64,000 nucleotides of DNA, from the NCBI GenBank assembly GCA_026419785.1, contig JAODTK010004777.1, positions 62,001 through 126,000 on the forward strand. The letters are read 5' to 3'. The number at the start of each line of letters is the position of its first letter. Positions within the stretch are counted from its first letter, which is position 1. Both the position numbers and the translations under genes were made by a program. Shown in pieces: positions 40,915 to 53,869 of the stretch. The notes under the pieces are model-generated. The model was not told the origin of the DNA. It saw only the letters and a program-made list of their open reading frames with translations, and did not search any database. The stretch comes from Sclerodactyla briareus. Its lineage: Eukaryota; Echinodermata; Holothuroidea; Dendrochirotida; Sclerodactylidae.

Positions 40915-43735
40915 TTAAGCAAAGATCTAGCTGAAATGTGGGGCTGGATAGTTAGTATTTAAAAGCAGATGAAAAAATTGAAGAACATAACACAAGCTGA
41001 AACATTACCCTGTCTGGAGTCTTCAAGATAAAATATAAGTTGTCCAGTGTAAAACAATATAGCAATCTTCTGTGTTACGATTCCTTCCGATAGGCAGCGT
41101 TCTTCCTCAGGTGGCGGTACTCTCGGTTGCGTGAGTGAGGTTCTCAGATATTGCTTGGAGTCCCGCCGTTTTGCTGTAGATTGCTGGAGTTCATTTCATT
41201 TGTTTGCAGTTGGTCGGATGTGTAAGCAGTCACGTGGGACATGACTTCTCGTTTCGATTCCTCAGGTTTGAGAATTGGTCGGATTCGGAGTCACCGATTC
41301 GTACGTTATCCAGATGGGAATCGTAAATCGGCCGACAGCTCAGAAGTAGTTTGCATGAAAAACGTTTTTTTATACACCTGTTGTATCAAAACATCTACGA
41401 AATAGCGAGCCATCACTGTTCCATCCTATAAATTCAGCCAAGGTCCTTGATTGCGCCTATTTGCTTCCTGAACATGCTCAAAATGAATGATAGATGGAGA
41501 TGGTCATATAATTTTCAGCTTTATGAAAGTTCGGTTTTCGTTTCGTTATTTGTTTGAGAGGAATATATATTATTAAGCTATTATGATGCCCTCTTGTTTT
41601 CAGCACGCGTTATTTCCAACCTCTCATCAAGGGGAGAGAAGCGAGGCTCGGCTGTTTGGCAAGGAATTAACAGGGTGAAATCCGGACCAGAGCGTACCCA
41701 CGGGGGGGGGGTCCGGTGTCGGGGTCAATGAATTTTTTTTTTTAACCACAAAAAACTGATTTTTCACAGTTCAATAGATGTTTTGCCCTGTGATTTAGAA
41801 ATTTATCCGCAGCGGCAGTGTCTAGGGGCAATATAGATTGTAGGCTACTTATTTGCCAATGGTAGGGCACTTCCTGGGTGCAGACTTTCAACCCCCCCCC
41901 ACAAGACCAATTCTCTCGGTACGCGCATGATCCGGACATACGAATGTTGATGGAATATCAGCAGAAACATGCAGAATACCAAGGATAGCCGCTTTACGAA
42001 CTGGGGAGACTTGGCGGGGTTGTCCCTTGGGTAATAGTGTTCCGGTATTATTACTTCGAAATGTTAGTTCTATGTTCTATCACAATCGAAGAAAAAAAAG
42101 TTATCATTTCAATATTGTCTTTGTAAAAGGGCTGAACAGATGGTCGAAACTATAACGTTCCTTCGGAATCCGGATTTATGTGTAGAGGAATATCTGAAGG
42201 GTATGTTGGGTTAGCGATAAAGGAGTGACCGTACGCGAAGAAGAACCACTATCGAAAATCTCTGCCTGATGAATATATGCATGTGGTCTTCCATTACTTG
42301 AAAAAGAAATATTCAGAATGACCAAGATTTTGTTAGACGTTAGACGTTCCTATATAACTATAAACTCTCTCATGCACCACACATATGTATCAAAATTTAT
42401 AAATAAATTTAAAACTTATAAAAAAAACTATAAACTCCACATTGGCCCGGTGTACATGTGTACTGCGGTAGTTTGTGTGCCAGATCGTGAAATAAGTAAC
42501 CAGGGGGAGAGACTCGTGAACTTGAATCTACAATGACCGTTGGCATAACGGTGAAAACCAGTCGAAAATCTTTTTTTTCACTCTCACCTTTCTGAAGTCA
42601 ATTAATTTCATTTGTTGGTCGGCAGTGATAGCCATTGCCGAATGTAGGTGATACGCCTGGTATCGCGGTACTTACTTCCGATTCATATTCATTTGATACC
42701 CGTTATAGACCTATGGTGACTTTTTGTGATTTCGATAATAATCATGTACGAAAAAGGCTAAATGTATTAAAAGTTCAGGAGTGAAAAATGTTGATTGGTG
42801 TTTGTTGGATTACAAGACAATGTCAGCACCATTGTGTACTATCATTCAATTAGCCGGCTGATGAGCTGATAAAAAAATACCCTCAACAGTTTATACTACA
42901 AACTCTCGACAAAAAAAAAAATGTGATTCCTCACACTCGAGTAAGAAATTATTTTGAAATATTCAAACCTATTCAAATTGCCAATAATCTGTGAAAAACT
43001 GTGGGAAAGTGTAATACTAAAAATTCGCACCGATTTTTTCATTCACAAAAGCAAATTTTTTCACTAGCCCTAATGAAAAGGAAAAAACCCGTTGATTATA
43101 CTTCTGTGAAAACAATTTTAGGATTTTTACCGATATATGTATATTTCTGTAATCAATTGCACTGAAGAAAAGGCTAGAACTATGCTCGAGACCCTAAAAT
43201 TGCACTAATACTGTCAAAATCAACAACAATAAATTACTGGCAATTCCATTTACTGTATATTCTGAAGAATAAGACTGTTCACAAGTTGTCACATAGATTA
43301 TTTTATTGTATATGTGGAGTTTCGTATATTGAGGAAGCTACATTGGTAAAACAGAGCAGGTTTATAGTTTCACAATGATTTTCATAGTTCACTGACCTTT
43401 ATTGGTTTGTTCCTACGAAGTTGCAGTCTCTAATTTCAATTATTCGATTGATGCAAAACACGAAAATCTACTTCCTCCTTGGGACTTTAATGTGATACTA
43501 CCGGGTGGATGGCAATTCATCTGCATTCATAAGTAATGTGATATCAGGAGGTTTATCTATGGGAATCACAGACCAACCCAAATTTCTGAGAACTATGCTA
43601 CGCTGGTTGATAATATATAAAAACATTAACAGTCTACTAGCTATACACCTAAGTAGTGTATTTCTTGTGACAGATCTTAAGTGATATTTCCCAATTCTTC
43701 TTAAATGATTTCCACAACTGTGTTAAACTCGACAG
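40915..43735. other. Unannotated AT-rich DNA
   Basis: No supported gene. A G-run at 41702-41710 and a C-run at 41892-41900. Frames are short and AT-driven. Part of it may be decayed LINE sequence flanking the 40.1-40.9 kb and 43.7 kb fragments. Confidence 0.35.
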
Positions 43736-43890
43736 CTAAGGAGAATTAACTCTAACATAAGAGGATTTTTCTCCAGAAAGCAATATGCCAAAATGTTACT
43801 GATTATCTAAGCAGTGGCAAAACCTACTGCATGAGAGAGATAAAGTGTGGCATACAACAAAATTTTTTGTGCGATATTTACAGATGTCCA
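43735..43890 (+). pseudogene. Possible LINE reverse transcriptase scrap
   Basis: Plus-strand frames give FFSRKQYAK (43770-43795), then TDYLSSGKTYCMREIKCGIQQ (43800-43862, two frames), resembling the L..RKQYV......S....I.CGVPQG stretch between RT motifs A and B. The match is short and no catalytic DD motif was found downstream. Confidence 0.35.
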
Positions 43891-44049
43891 CAATAGAGGT
43901 TTTCCAATTATGGAATCGAAAAATCAGAGTTAAGTCCAGAGGTCACCGGATTACTTCGGCCTCTCAAGCAGTGAGGAATAAAAACGACCTGACAGAATCT
44001 ATGAAAAAGAACCATCTGGGCAAAATAAATATTAAAAAAGTATTTTAAA

Positions 44050-44555
44050 TTCCGAAAAATAATCACCCCGCTTACTACGCGACATCTCAAAAAACAAAAC
44101 TATTTTGTTCAAAAGTCCATGATAACACTGCGTAATATAAAAGAAGATTGAAAATTTATTAAGGTTGTTGAGTTGTGTTGGTTAAAGGGACGGTAACAAA
44201 ATTAGCCTGATACCACTCAGAGCGCCCAGACAATTAGGTTATTATAGGAAACAATTCAAATCAGCACTCTTATTGTTAGTATTTTGTTATTTGGTACCTC
44301 ACTGCCTCACTGGCGGGAAATCTGCAGATAATTACAAGTAGCTATAAGTAGCACAAAAAAGTCCTCAAGTAATAAAAGCGGGTCGTTTTTGATCAGTTCA
44401 AGACACATATAGGTACGGCAGTGTTTTATTTATACATTCAGCCGCTACCCACGTCTTCAATCGTCTCTAAGGAATTGGGTTGTTTTTTTATCAAACTGAA
44501 ATAATAAAGTAAATCTATTATCAAGAATGGTTTACTATGGGGACGGGCCTAATAA
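44050..44555. other. Unannotated AT-rich DNA
   Basis: No feature recognised. Confidence 0.3.
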
Positions 44556-44559
44556 GCGT

Positions 44560-45260
44560 CCTATCTCTATCTTGTCCTGCTTTCTCATAGAAAAAATTAA
44601 TGTTTGAACGTTGCACAATTTTCTCTAGGGATACTCATCTATTAAGTAGTTGTTCAATATGGACTGACGCCCCAAACTACTCAACAGCGTTAGCGCTGTT
44701 GATGTTCATGACCAGCTCCGCATGCGACGAGACCTTAATCACAATCATTTGGCTGGATCCCTGGATGTCTCTAAAGCCTTTGACACTATTGATCATTACC
44801 ATCCTATGGCCAAGCTATCGATTATGGATAAGAGGATGGCAAGTCTTGACTCGCCGTTAATATTGATAATAGAAAGGAGGTAATCGATTTATATGTTGAA
44901 CAATCAGTTTTCCCTTAGAAATCAAGTGTGGGGTTCTCCAAGTTTGATACTAGGGTTTTATTATTCATATTATTCAAAATGACATTCAGTACAGAAATAC
45001 AGTTATTCAACAAATGTTCAGAGTTGTATTTTCTTGCAGACGACACCAATCTGTTTATAGTGATTACTAAGAATTGAAAACATAGTTTGTGAAGAACTGA
45101 GTGAATTCAGTTGTGGTTTGCTGCCAACAAACTGTCTTGAAACATTGACAAAAAGTTCGTTGTATGTTGACGACAAAGAAGCATAATGTAACATTTGACT
45201 CACTGGGGGTAAATCAATATGTAAAGTCTTGATCGATTCACGATTATCTTGGAGTAAAAT
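44560..45260 (+). pseudogene. LINE fragment: central reverse transcriptase
   Basis: Frames on plus give LAGSLDVSKAFDTIDHYH (44748-44800, motif A), an NNQFSLRNQVWGSPS segment near 44895-44945, LADDTNLFIV (45033-45062, catalytic motif) and ELSEFSCGLLPTNCLETL / FAANKLS.N (45095-45145), matching the W...NKL.LN..KT block. It is disrupted by frameshifts and stops. A DDTNLF-type RT differs from the DDTKI/DDTKF copies at 25 and 47 kb, so it is another family. Confidence 0.75.
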
Positions 45261-45294
45261 TCGGGGTTGGTTTTTAGTCTTGTATCAAGACAGC

Positions 45295-45615
45295 GCCTCC
45301 TCACACCGACTAGCGACTTAATCCCCTGGTCATGGTAACCAGATGAAGACCTCGCCTGCACCACCCACGTGCAGGTTCGCTCACGACCTACTAAACACCC
45401 CTGGCAGCCAACGCAGCGGCGCCTCCTCCGTTACCTGGCAGGTACCATCCCACTTTTACTGGGTACGTGGACATTCTAAGGAGACGTGCCTTGTCTAACC
45501 ACCACTGCCCGGAAAAAGCCCTCGGGCTTTCATCACTGGGATTCGAACTCGCTCTATCGATCTAAGTCCCGGAGGCTCTTCCGCGACTGATCTAATCCGC
45601 CTCCACTGTGACGAG
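45295..45615 (-). repeat. tRNA-derived SINE
   Basis: On the minus strand the head is ggcggattagatcagtcgcg (A-box region, about 45585-45605), followed at proper spacing by an intact B box, gagttcgaatcccag (about 45535-45550). The body continues with a gcccgagggctttttccggg hairpin, acgtacccagtaaaagtggg, and gcgccgctgcgttggctgcc to about 45295. It lies directly after the LINE fragment at 44.6-45.26 kb in the opposite orientation. Confidence 0.75.
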
Positions 45616-45619
45616 TTTC

Positions 45620-46430
45620 TCACATACAAGCAAATATCTGAAGCTTTGTTATTCTTTAGTAAGCGCAAGCACATATCCCCAGCAAAGAATCCTGAGAACC
45701 TATCTAAGTTTGATTTCACTTCCATTTTTTTCGTACTGTTCTATTATAGGTCCAGGTATCTCCAATCTCACCATTACCGTTATACCACGTGTATACGAAA
45801 TATCACAATGGCTTGCTCCACGTGCGATATAAATCCACTGTTTACATCACGGAACTTGTTTAAGGACAACTGCGGGCTTGGATTAACAGAGATTTAACGT
45901 GGAGAATGGGAAAACTCTAGCTATCTGTCCAAACCCCATTTCAATACGATGTTCCTATGTGGATTTATCTGGTTATTGGCCGTCAAGTGTTTTTGGGCCA
46001 TTAAGCAGATAAATGGGAAGAATGCCAATTGCGCAATGATACATGGCGTCACACATGGAAAACCGGAAAATTATGTTTGTATTTCATTGTTTCATGTTGT
46101 TGAATAAGGCAACACAAGCAGAGTAATGTTGTCTTTCTCTTCAACCAAAGTAACCATACAATCCCTACCACCCACTACAGCACTCCTCTCCAAAGACTGA
46201 ATGCGTTTCGAATTGAGATTATGTTTGATTCTAATAGAAAAACAAAGAATGTTTGCAGGCTTTTGTCCAGTAGGACATAATTTATTTTGCATGATGGGAT
46301 GCCTTTCAATCTTGCGCCATACACATCTTCACAATATACAGAAAATTCAGATGGATATAACCGCCTTCACGGCAAAGTCCTTGAACTTCCGGTTTTGGCC
46401 TGAACGCATTTTCTTTGACGCGTTTAATTA
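45620..46430. other. Unannotated DNA
   Basis: No feature recognised; frames of up to 83 codons lack motifs. Confidence 0.3.
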
Positions 46431-46434
46431 GCTA

Positions 46435-46459
46435 TTTTTTTTTTTTTTTTTTTTTTTTT
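46435..46459 (+). repeat. 25-nt poly-T tract
   Basis: Uninterrupted T run. It could be an antisense retroposon A-tail, but no retroposon body is visible next to it. Confidence 0.9.
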
Positions 46460-46559
46460 ATAGTAGCCCCTTTATAAATCACCTGCAGTTGTCCCTGCCC
46501 TAATGATCACTTACCTCAACACCAGTCTGCTCTGCTCACAATTATTAGTTGGCGTGTGT

Positions 46560-48480
46560 ATCGGTTCTCCCATAGCTCTGAAGACCACAATCTCTGCTTC
46601 CGACATGTTTTTCGAAGTTTCTAGGAAGAGTACCATCATTATGGGTGATTTTCAATTATCCAGATACTTTTTGGTCTGATGTTACATAAGGTGGCGTCCA
46701 TGGATCTGGCTTTTTCAATGTCCACACAGGATTTGTTTCCGTTCTCAGCATGTGACCATTTTTTCCTGTCCAAAAAGCATAATATTTTGGATTTAGTTTT
46801 GAGCAGGATCCAGATGGGGAGATAATGTAGAATGCTTGGGTAAGCTCGGTGCAAATGACACGATATTTTAGCTTTCAATGGTGTCTTGTTCGTAATATCC
46901 CACAGAGTGTAGTAGAGCTTGTTCCTTGTTTGGCGAAGGCAAGGGGGGGTTGTCGATGGCCTTCCTAGGTTTTTCAGCGAAAATATCTTGGACGTAATGT
47001 TAGAAAGGTACGAATGCTGTTGACTTTGGAATGGTTTCTTGAAAAGGTTAACGAGTTATGAAAGTTTGCGTTCCTTGAGGAAACGTCGCAGTAAGAACAA
47101 GAGGCCTTATATGCGATGAATAGGGAAGTTTTCCTGGCCCATCAAACGTAAGCGACATTTATGGCGACTTTATCGTCTTCTGGGTCACGTGTGTGATTTA
47201 GAGCATTTCAAAGTCAGCAAAAGCGTGTCCAGCCTTTGTTGTCTGGTTGTTTCTGATGTTCTGTGAAGCGGAAATGCTGTGATATAATTTTCCTGCGACT
47301 TCAGAAAGCTTTTGATAGGTTCCTAATGAGCGTCTCTTGACTCAAGTTGGAGAACTTTGGTATTCATTGAGAGGATTGTCCTTAAGTGGATTCGTTAGTG
47401 GCTTAATAATAGGGAACAACGAGTTGCATTAACGGGGCGGTCAGTCTTCTGGCAAAAGGTACTGTGGTGTTCCCCAAAGGATCGGTTCTCGCGGCCGTTA
47501 CTTCTTTATGGCGTATATTGACGATCTTGAGGTTCTGTTCATTCCAGGGGTAAGAAGTTTGCAGACGATACAAAATTTTATCGGGCGGTCGGTTCGAATG
47601 ATGATGCTGCAATTGTTCATAGGGATCTGGATATAATTTCCAAATGGTCTTCCGACTGGCAGGTTTTTCAATGTCGCCAAGTGCGAGTTATGCATGTTGG
47701 TTTTTCACAATCGCAACGCTTCCTTCAAGTTAAATGGCCAAAATATTCAGGAGGTGATTTCAGAAAAAGCTCTTGGGGTGTGTTTTGATTCTTCTTGAAA
47801 CCTTCTAAGCGTGTGCCCGAAAGCTGCTAGAAGAGGTAATTGGATTCTTGGCTTGATTAGACGTCCACTTTAAATTACTTGATAATGGTATTGTTGTCGG
47901 CGTTTAAGCAAACTGTGATGAGACCGCACCTGGAATATTTTGTACAAGGGGGAATCCCTACTTTGGCAAAAAGACAAGCAGGTTATTGAAAACGTCTAGC
48001 GTAGGGCAACTAGAATGATTGACTGTCTGAAAAATTTATCCTACGAGAAAGATTAAGGCGTCTCGGTCCTAACTACCATGGAGCTAAGGCGCATTCCCGG
48101 GTGACTTGATCCGGTTTTTCAAAATTGTCATAGGACTCGATGAACTGTCCTTCCACTACTTCTTTGAATTTTCCAATGTTACTGCAATAGAGGCACTGTC
48201 TCACGCTTCGTGGCAAGCGCTGCAGATTGGACATTCGTAAATATTTCTTCTCGCATAGAGTGTCACTGATGGGAATTGTCTCCCTGAAAATGTTGTTCTC
48301 TCTAAGAGTGTGAATGCTTCAAGAACGTTTGATTTATGTTTCAGGAAGCACTGGCGAATTATTTAGTGGTTTTGGTTTCATTTTCTTTTCTGGGATGTTG
48401 TGGCTCCGGGTTCGTTTATGAGCAATTCCTGTCCGTCCTGATCCTTTTCAATAAACTAACCTAAACTAATGATCTAACTC
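46560..48480 (+). pseudogene. Longest LINE copy: endonuclease remnant, reverse transcriptase and 3' tail
   Basis: An AP-endonuclease remnant is visible: IIMGDFQL (46637-46660, the MGDFN motif), HNILDLVLSRIQMG (46780-46818) and GANDTIF for the S/N-D-H motif (about 46850). The RT follows: QKAFDRF (47305-47325, motif A), SGVPQ/RIGS (47460-47490), AYIDDLE (47510-47530), FADDTKF (47557-47578, frameshifted), MHVGFHNRNASFKLNGQNIQ (47690-47750), ALGVCFDSS (47772-47800), RRATRMIDCLKNLSYE (48000-48048), LRRIPG near 48080 and the final RKHW..I block near 48340. AATAAACTAACCTAAACTAA at 48450-48469 looks like the 3' end. Numerous frameshifts; inactive. Same family as 24.95-25.9 and probably 59.0-59.45 kb. 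Confidence 0.85.
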
Positions 48481-48484
48481 GTCA

Positions 48485-48825
48485 ATCTGGCGATCTACAT
48501 CCAGTGCTTTGCCGGACGTCCCAACGAAAACTTAGTCTGAAATATAGTTCAAATCTAGAATAACTTGCCTCTGACTGTGAAAAACAATGTACTAAGGTAA
48601 TCAAAGTTAATGTTAGCATTGTTGGATACCTGGAAAAACTACTACTAGTATCCTCACTTCTCTAACTATCTATTCATGGACAATCAGGTGTTGGCTGTGG
48701 GTGTTGTGGGAGTGTTGGGTCGTTTTGCGCTTATTATATCTTGATGGTGTGTGTTCTGTGCGCATTTTTCTGTTGTTGTTGAAGTTGTTGTTATTATTCA
48801 ATTCACTGTTTCTTTGCTTATATTT
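48485..48825. other. Unannotated DNA
   Basis: GTT/TTG-rich stretch near 48765-48800; otherwise nothing recognised. Confidence 0.3.
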
Positions 48826-48829
48826 TCAG

Positions 48830-48960
48830 GGAGTAACCTCTTGAGAGACTTCACGGGTGTCTGGTTTACTTCCTTCCATTTTGCATGTCAATCAATGATA
48901 TGCCGGGATCCGTAGATGATCTGTGGAAAACAAATGAATACTGAAAAATAAATAATGGCA
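48830..48960 (+). pseudogene. Possible RT scrap (FCMSINDMPGSVDD)
   Basis: The plus-strand frame LPFCMSINDMPGSVDDLWKT (48875-48935) resembles GPLLF.(I/L)YINDMP, and a gggagtaacctcttgagag stretch before it could be a decayed GVPQGS. The match is short and isolated. Confidence 0.4.
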
Positions 48961-48964
48961 GCTC

Positions 48965-49775
48965 GCACACATGAATCATAATACCCCTTCAAAGTCCTTA
49001 GCTATCGATATTGGCCAAAAGTGACTTAGCAGTCAATAACAGTACTTCTTGAAGTTGTCAACATTCATCAAAGACCATAAGCCAGTGAGGGCCAATATTT
49101 TGTTACCTGATCTCATGACATGTGACCAATATTAAACATGTTATGACAACTTTTGGAAGCAAGGGCCTATGGACTACTATAACAAAGTTTCGAGACAGTT
49201 TAGGCCTTAATGCTCTTTGTAGGAGGAAATGCACATTGCGATTTTCACACAATAATTCATTATGCCTCTTCCTCCATTTCGCAGATTATTATTATTATTA
49301 TTATTATTATGTTATGTTTTTTCTCACTAATGTCCAATCCTGACAGGTTTACACTATACTGATTAACAAGCTTGGCCTAACTTTAACAATTCTGCCGGTG
49401 ATCATAATGTTTTGTTTTTTGTTTTCCCTATGTACATATTTTACCATTTTTCACCGGTAATTAATCGTATTTTATACGAGTAATTTATGTCATTCAACCG
49501 GTAAATTGACAACACTGGTACCAACAACCAAAATGCTATCGTATTTTCTCTAACTCTCGCTTATGTTAAATTGAAACAATTTCTGGGGACTCCCGACGTC
49601 GTTGTCGAATATCGCCATTCGGGCATATGTTTTAATGCTCAACCAACTCAAGAATAGTTGGCGCCAACACAATAGGGCCCATCCACTCATATGGAGCACA
49701 ACAACTATAGTAAAAGCTATTCCCTCTTTCTATTTTTATTTTTGGGGTGTCCAGGCGCTAAACACAACACGCACA
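48965..49775. other. Unannotated DNA with a (TTA)n run
   Basis: A clean trinucleotide run lies at 49286-49310. No other feature is recognised. Confidence 0.4.
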
Positions 49776-49779
49776 TACA

Positions 49780-49953
49780 CATGCCCCTATAAGGATCCCG
49801 TTCAACACCACACGCCACATGCTAATATGACACAACGCACAAATGAACGCACGCACATGCACGCACACATGCCTACACATAGATACGCCTACACATAGAC
49901 ACGCCTACACAAGACACGCGTGACCGCATAGAATCCTTATAAGAAAGGGATTG
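49780..49953 (+). repeat. CA-rich tract plus terminal hairpin
   Basis: Interrupted CA-rich DNA includes a ~16-bp tandem motif (cctacacatagayacg, about 49870-49910). It is followed by gaccgcatagaatccttat and aagaaagggatt, the same gcatagaatcctt...gg(g)att ending seen at 7.2, 12.9 and 54.9 kb. Confidence 0.55.
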
Positions 49954-49954
49954 A

Positions 49955-51895
49955 GAGGGTAAATTCGGGCCATTATCAAATAGCTACCAAGTTGGCATCT
50001 ATAGGAGGCACTTCCTTATTACCTTCCCTCTGCTGAAATCCAGGGCAATCACACTCACGGGTCTGCACAACGAATCGCTTCATACCGAGTTACCAACCAT
50101 ATCCGTTTTATGCCCGAAAACAAGGTCTACATTCTGAAGGGGATTTACCATGTAACCAGATAATGTTTTCATATGATGTGAATGTACGTATGTTATATAA
50201 GGACAAGAGCTACAAGGGTCGCTATGAAAGAGACAACACACCGATAGGTCCTGGAATAGTCAATACAAGAGAAAGGAAATTCAAATACGATCTGTGCAGT
50301 ATAATTGTATGTAAAGTTGCTGCTACAGTATTAGTCAAGCGGTAACTTCGACAAAGACCGTCACAAATTTCCAAAAGAGCCAGCTAGCGTAGTGTTAGTT
50401 TAAAAGATATACTGAAATCAGTAAATGACTATCTCAATTTCCAAGCTTTTCTATTTCATTTGCGGTACTCACTCGTGTATTTTGACAGGAACCGTGGAGC
50501 ACTATAGATGATTCCAGTATCCGATGCGGAACACAACGACAGTGATTTGTGTGCAGTGGTACTGGTGTCTGTTATTGTTATGTTACCAAAGTGGAGGATG
50601 CAAGAATGAATCAAACAAAATGTTCTGACCCATGGCCCAATATATTCTGGACTAATTAACTAAGAACTAAAAATAATATGTCGTCTTCTCAATGACAACC
50701 AGCCATCCTCAAGCGAGAAGGATGAATGACGATGCGCCTTCCACGTGCATTAGTTTCAATGAAACAATGCTTGAATATTATGGTATGAATGAAGCATGTA
50801 TACTATTGGCTAAGATACCAGTGTATTCAGGTTATAGGTCATATGCAACCACGATGCAACCAGGATTCTCCCGACTGCAAATATGGTTTTTAAAAAACTG
50901 CTACGTTTGTAGAATTTTGCCTCTCTTACTTCCAATTTAGGTCCTGTTTTGAATTTGCTACGTTTTCTTACGGTTATTCACGAATTCGTGACAAGTTGTG
51001 AGTTCATGGAAGTCTCAACAGTGCGTCACTACTATAGTGGTCTGCGGTCCACCACATTTACAGTTGGAAGTACGTTACCTCCCGGCCCGTCGCGATATGA
51101 CGGGGCCATCGCGTTTCCCAGGTTTCTTCAAAACAACCTCAGTCGATGTGTCGTTCATTGCTCAGACAGGAATAAACATTCCCCGCTGCTCCCGGATTCT
51201 ACGTATCTCCACCCAGACATCAATAAAAAAAAAAAACACGTTTTTCGAAGACAGTTTATGCATTGGAAAAATTGATTTATGCTGTTTCGGGATGGCTTCT
51301 TGATAAAACTTAACTTTATAGATCAATTTACATTTAAACAATAAACGCATACGATCTGTGGTCTACGTAAAACAATCGCCATCCCAACCCGTGATCGGCC
51401 ATTTCGCGATTCCACCATGACCATGCAAGCGTTTCAAGATTGTAATGTACATTGCCTGATTACGATCACATAAACTGTGCCTACACATTGACCAGTTTGA
51501 CCCAGGTGGTTGATCATGTCGGTTATTCATAAAAAAAGTACTATTAGGTTCATACTTGTCGTGCTGATCAACTTAAACCTGACCCGGTGTTAACGTGCCT
51601 CCGAATCGCTGTTTATGGCTTTTTTTTATGATCTTCTAATTTATATGTCGTAGCTTTCACTTCGGAGGTCCCTTCACACAAAGATTCAATTTGCTGAACC
51701 AGACCCCAGGTTCTGTTCTAGCAAATTGATCTTTATGTGAAGAGACCTTCTGACGGAGTTCACAGGTAGAACATTCTCTTCGTTACAACACCATAGGAGG
51801 ACGTATAAGAGTAATATTGAGGCTACACTACAATGGTCAGTCGACGTCGCCTCGCCCCCACGCCTATCAGATTGAAAGTACCTCCGCCGCTCCAC
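49955..51895. other. Unannotated DNA
   Basis: No supported gene or repeat. Overlapping plus-strand frames of about 100 codons at 50949-51303 show no known motif. Confidence 0.3.
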
Positions 51896-51899
51896 TGTT

Positions 51900-52240
51900 C
51901 ATAATAAACTATCCGAATACGAGGGGCGGTGCCAGAGGTTGACTTGTTGGGGGCGTGTCGAGAGTGATGAATCGTGATTTGGTGATGACTCTGGGTAGTT
52001 TAAGGGGTGCTCTCTCTCCCTGTGGAAAAGTTGTTGATGTTGAAACGTCCTTGGAAGCTCTGGTGCTATTTATAGTCGCCCCCCATATTAACCACCTAGA
52101 CCCTATACCCTTCTGCGAATAAAAATCGCAAAAATGCATTTTCAAGCCAAAATAACTTTCGGGTAAAAATATGATTGGGGTCACAACCAGAGCGTAGATG
52201 CGGGGGCTGAGGGTTCCATCCCCCCAATATTTGACGTTGG
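51900..52240. repeat. Putative dispersed repeat with GGGGGCGTG and GGGGTCAC motifs
   Basis: The texture (gaggggcggtgccag, tgttgggggcgtgtcgag, gattggggtcacaaccagagcg, tccatccccccaat) is that of the G/C-tract repeats elsewhere in the window. The phrase ggggtcac also appears near 61911. Non-coding. Confidence 0.35.
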
Positions 52241-52244
52241 GGGA

Positions 52245-53735
52245 TGGCCTATGTGATCACTCCCTCCCAATGATCAAGGGCATGCATTTCCCAAAATAAT
52301 TTATGAAAGAGGGTAAGCAACAAAGAGTTACAGTACGGCCGTGATGGGATGGGATAACAAAAAAAAACCCCAAGAAACGCAAGCCTGCGTAGTGATTCCT
52401 TGCCTTTTTCCCACATGGTCCCCTACAAAGGGTTGCTTGTGGATTCACCCTAAGATCAGCTATATCAAACCCTGCAAGATGTGTGTTGGCCAACTCGAAC
52501 CACGACACAAAACGACCCATTCACCTGCATATTTACGACCGCAAGAGATGCTGGTTGCTTTTGACAGGTCAAAAAGTAATATGAGGGCAATTGAAGTAAA
52601 ATGGAATAGGACAACCAAACATTATTCAACGTGGACTGAGGGGTAAGTCAATTGACAAGTCAATCAGTTCAATTTGAACAAAAGCAGAGTAGTCTGTGGT
52701 CTTTTAAAGTGCTGTGGGATTGTATCAATTTTCATTATTTTTTCAGGGGCACAAAAGTGACCTGAGGGGTGATTTCATTTTGTATGACCCACCTAAGTGC
52801 AATGACTCACCTGGTCTGGGGTACAGGGTGGGTAATGCAATTGAAAAATGCATAAGACTGTTTGAAATACTTGTATCAATAGCCATTTACCAGTCCATTC
52901 AAATGCTATTGGCCATTTTTAGGGTCAAACTTTTCACAACAAGGCTTGTTCAAATAAAATATTCCCTCTTACATTGGTGGGGTTTGGGGACAAAAGTCTC
53001 TCTATATGGCCCCCCCCATGCAGCAACCTCCCCATAACAAAAAAGATTTGACTGCATAATAATAATACAAAATCTAGGCCCAAAATAGATAACAGAACAG
53101 ACAAGATCTGTGCAATTTTCTATTGTTGAACATGGGCATATAGCCCATGTTGAGATATTTCTGATTTATGTGGGTTCAGTTAATGTTGATCCAGTAGGAC
53201 TTCTGGGCCCCAATTGTTTTAAAATGTGATTATCCGGGCAACCACTACTCTTCTCCCATGTCACATCATGTCACTGTCCAACAACACCAGATATAGCGCC
53301 CTGGGGAAGGAAGAAAGATTTTAATAGACTCAAACCCCTACCCATTTCTTTTCTCTTATCTGGTCCTGGGTACAGGTTATGCCCTCCCCCACGTTTTGCT
53401 CCATAGCGAAAAATGCCACAAATGTTTTGCCCTCCCGCCGTGCCCCTCTTCCTTGTGTGCCCTCCCCCCACTTTCATTCACAGAAGCTTCATCCTTGACC
53501 TTTGCTTTCTCTTCCTTCTTCTCTTTCTTCTTTCCTCCCACCCACGCCCTCTCACTGGTTTTACACACACCACAGTTAACTGGTTAATACCCTCATTAGG
53601 GCTTGGTCTATGAAAATCAGGTAATAATACCAAATTGTCAGTCCTGCCTGTCAATTAATTTACATCCTGGAAGTGTGGCTTCTTCTTGCATGCAATATGA
53701 GGGAAGTGTTAACTTTTAATGTGAACAATCAGATA
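52245..53735. other. Unannotated DNA
   Basis: No exon or known repeat. A pyrimidine-rich stretch (ctttctcttccttcttctc) at about 53504-53540. Confidence 0.3.
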
Positions 53736-53740
53736 ATCAT

Positions 53741-53866
53741 TAGACTGAGTGAACACATAGAATAATTGGATTACCCATCTCTTAATCCTCTGAGCAGTGT
53801 CAGGGTACCATTCCCACACTGAATGTCTGACAGGCAGTCAAAAAGTATTGTGTGTTCACTCAGTCT
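53741..53866. repeat. Short element with ~16-bp terminal inverted repeats
   Basis: agactgagtgaacaca at the left end is the exact inverse of tgtgttcactcagtct at the right end, enclosing about 94 bp. The element is MITE-sized, but a simple stem-loop cannot be excluded. No clear target-site duplication is seen. Confidence 0.55.
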
Positions 53867-53869
53867 CCA

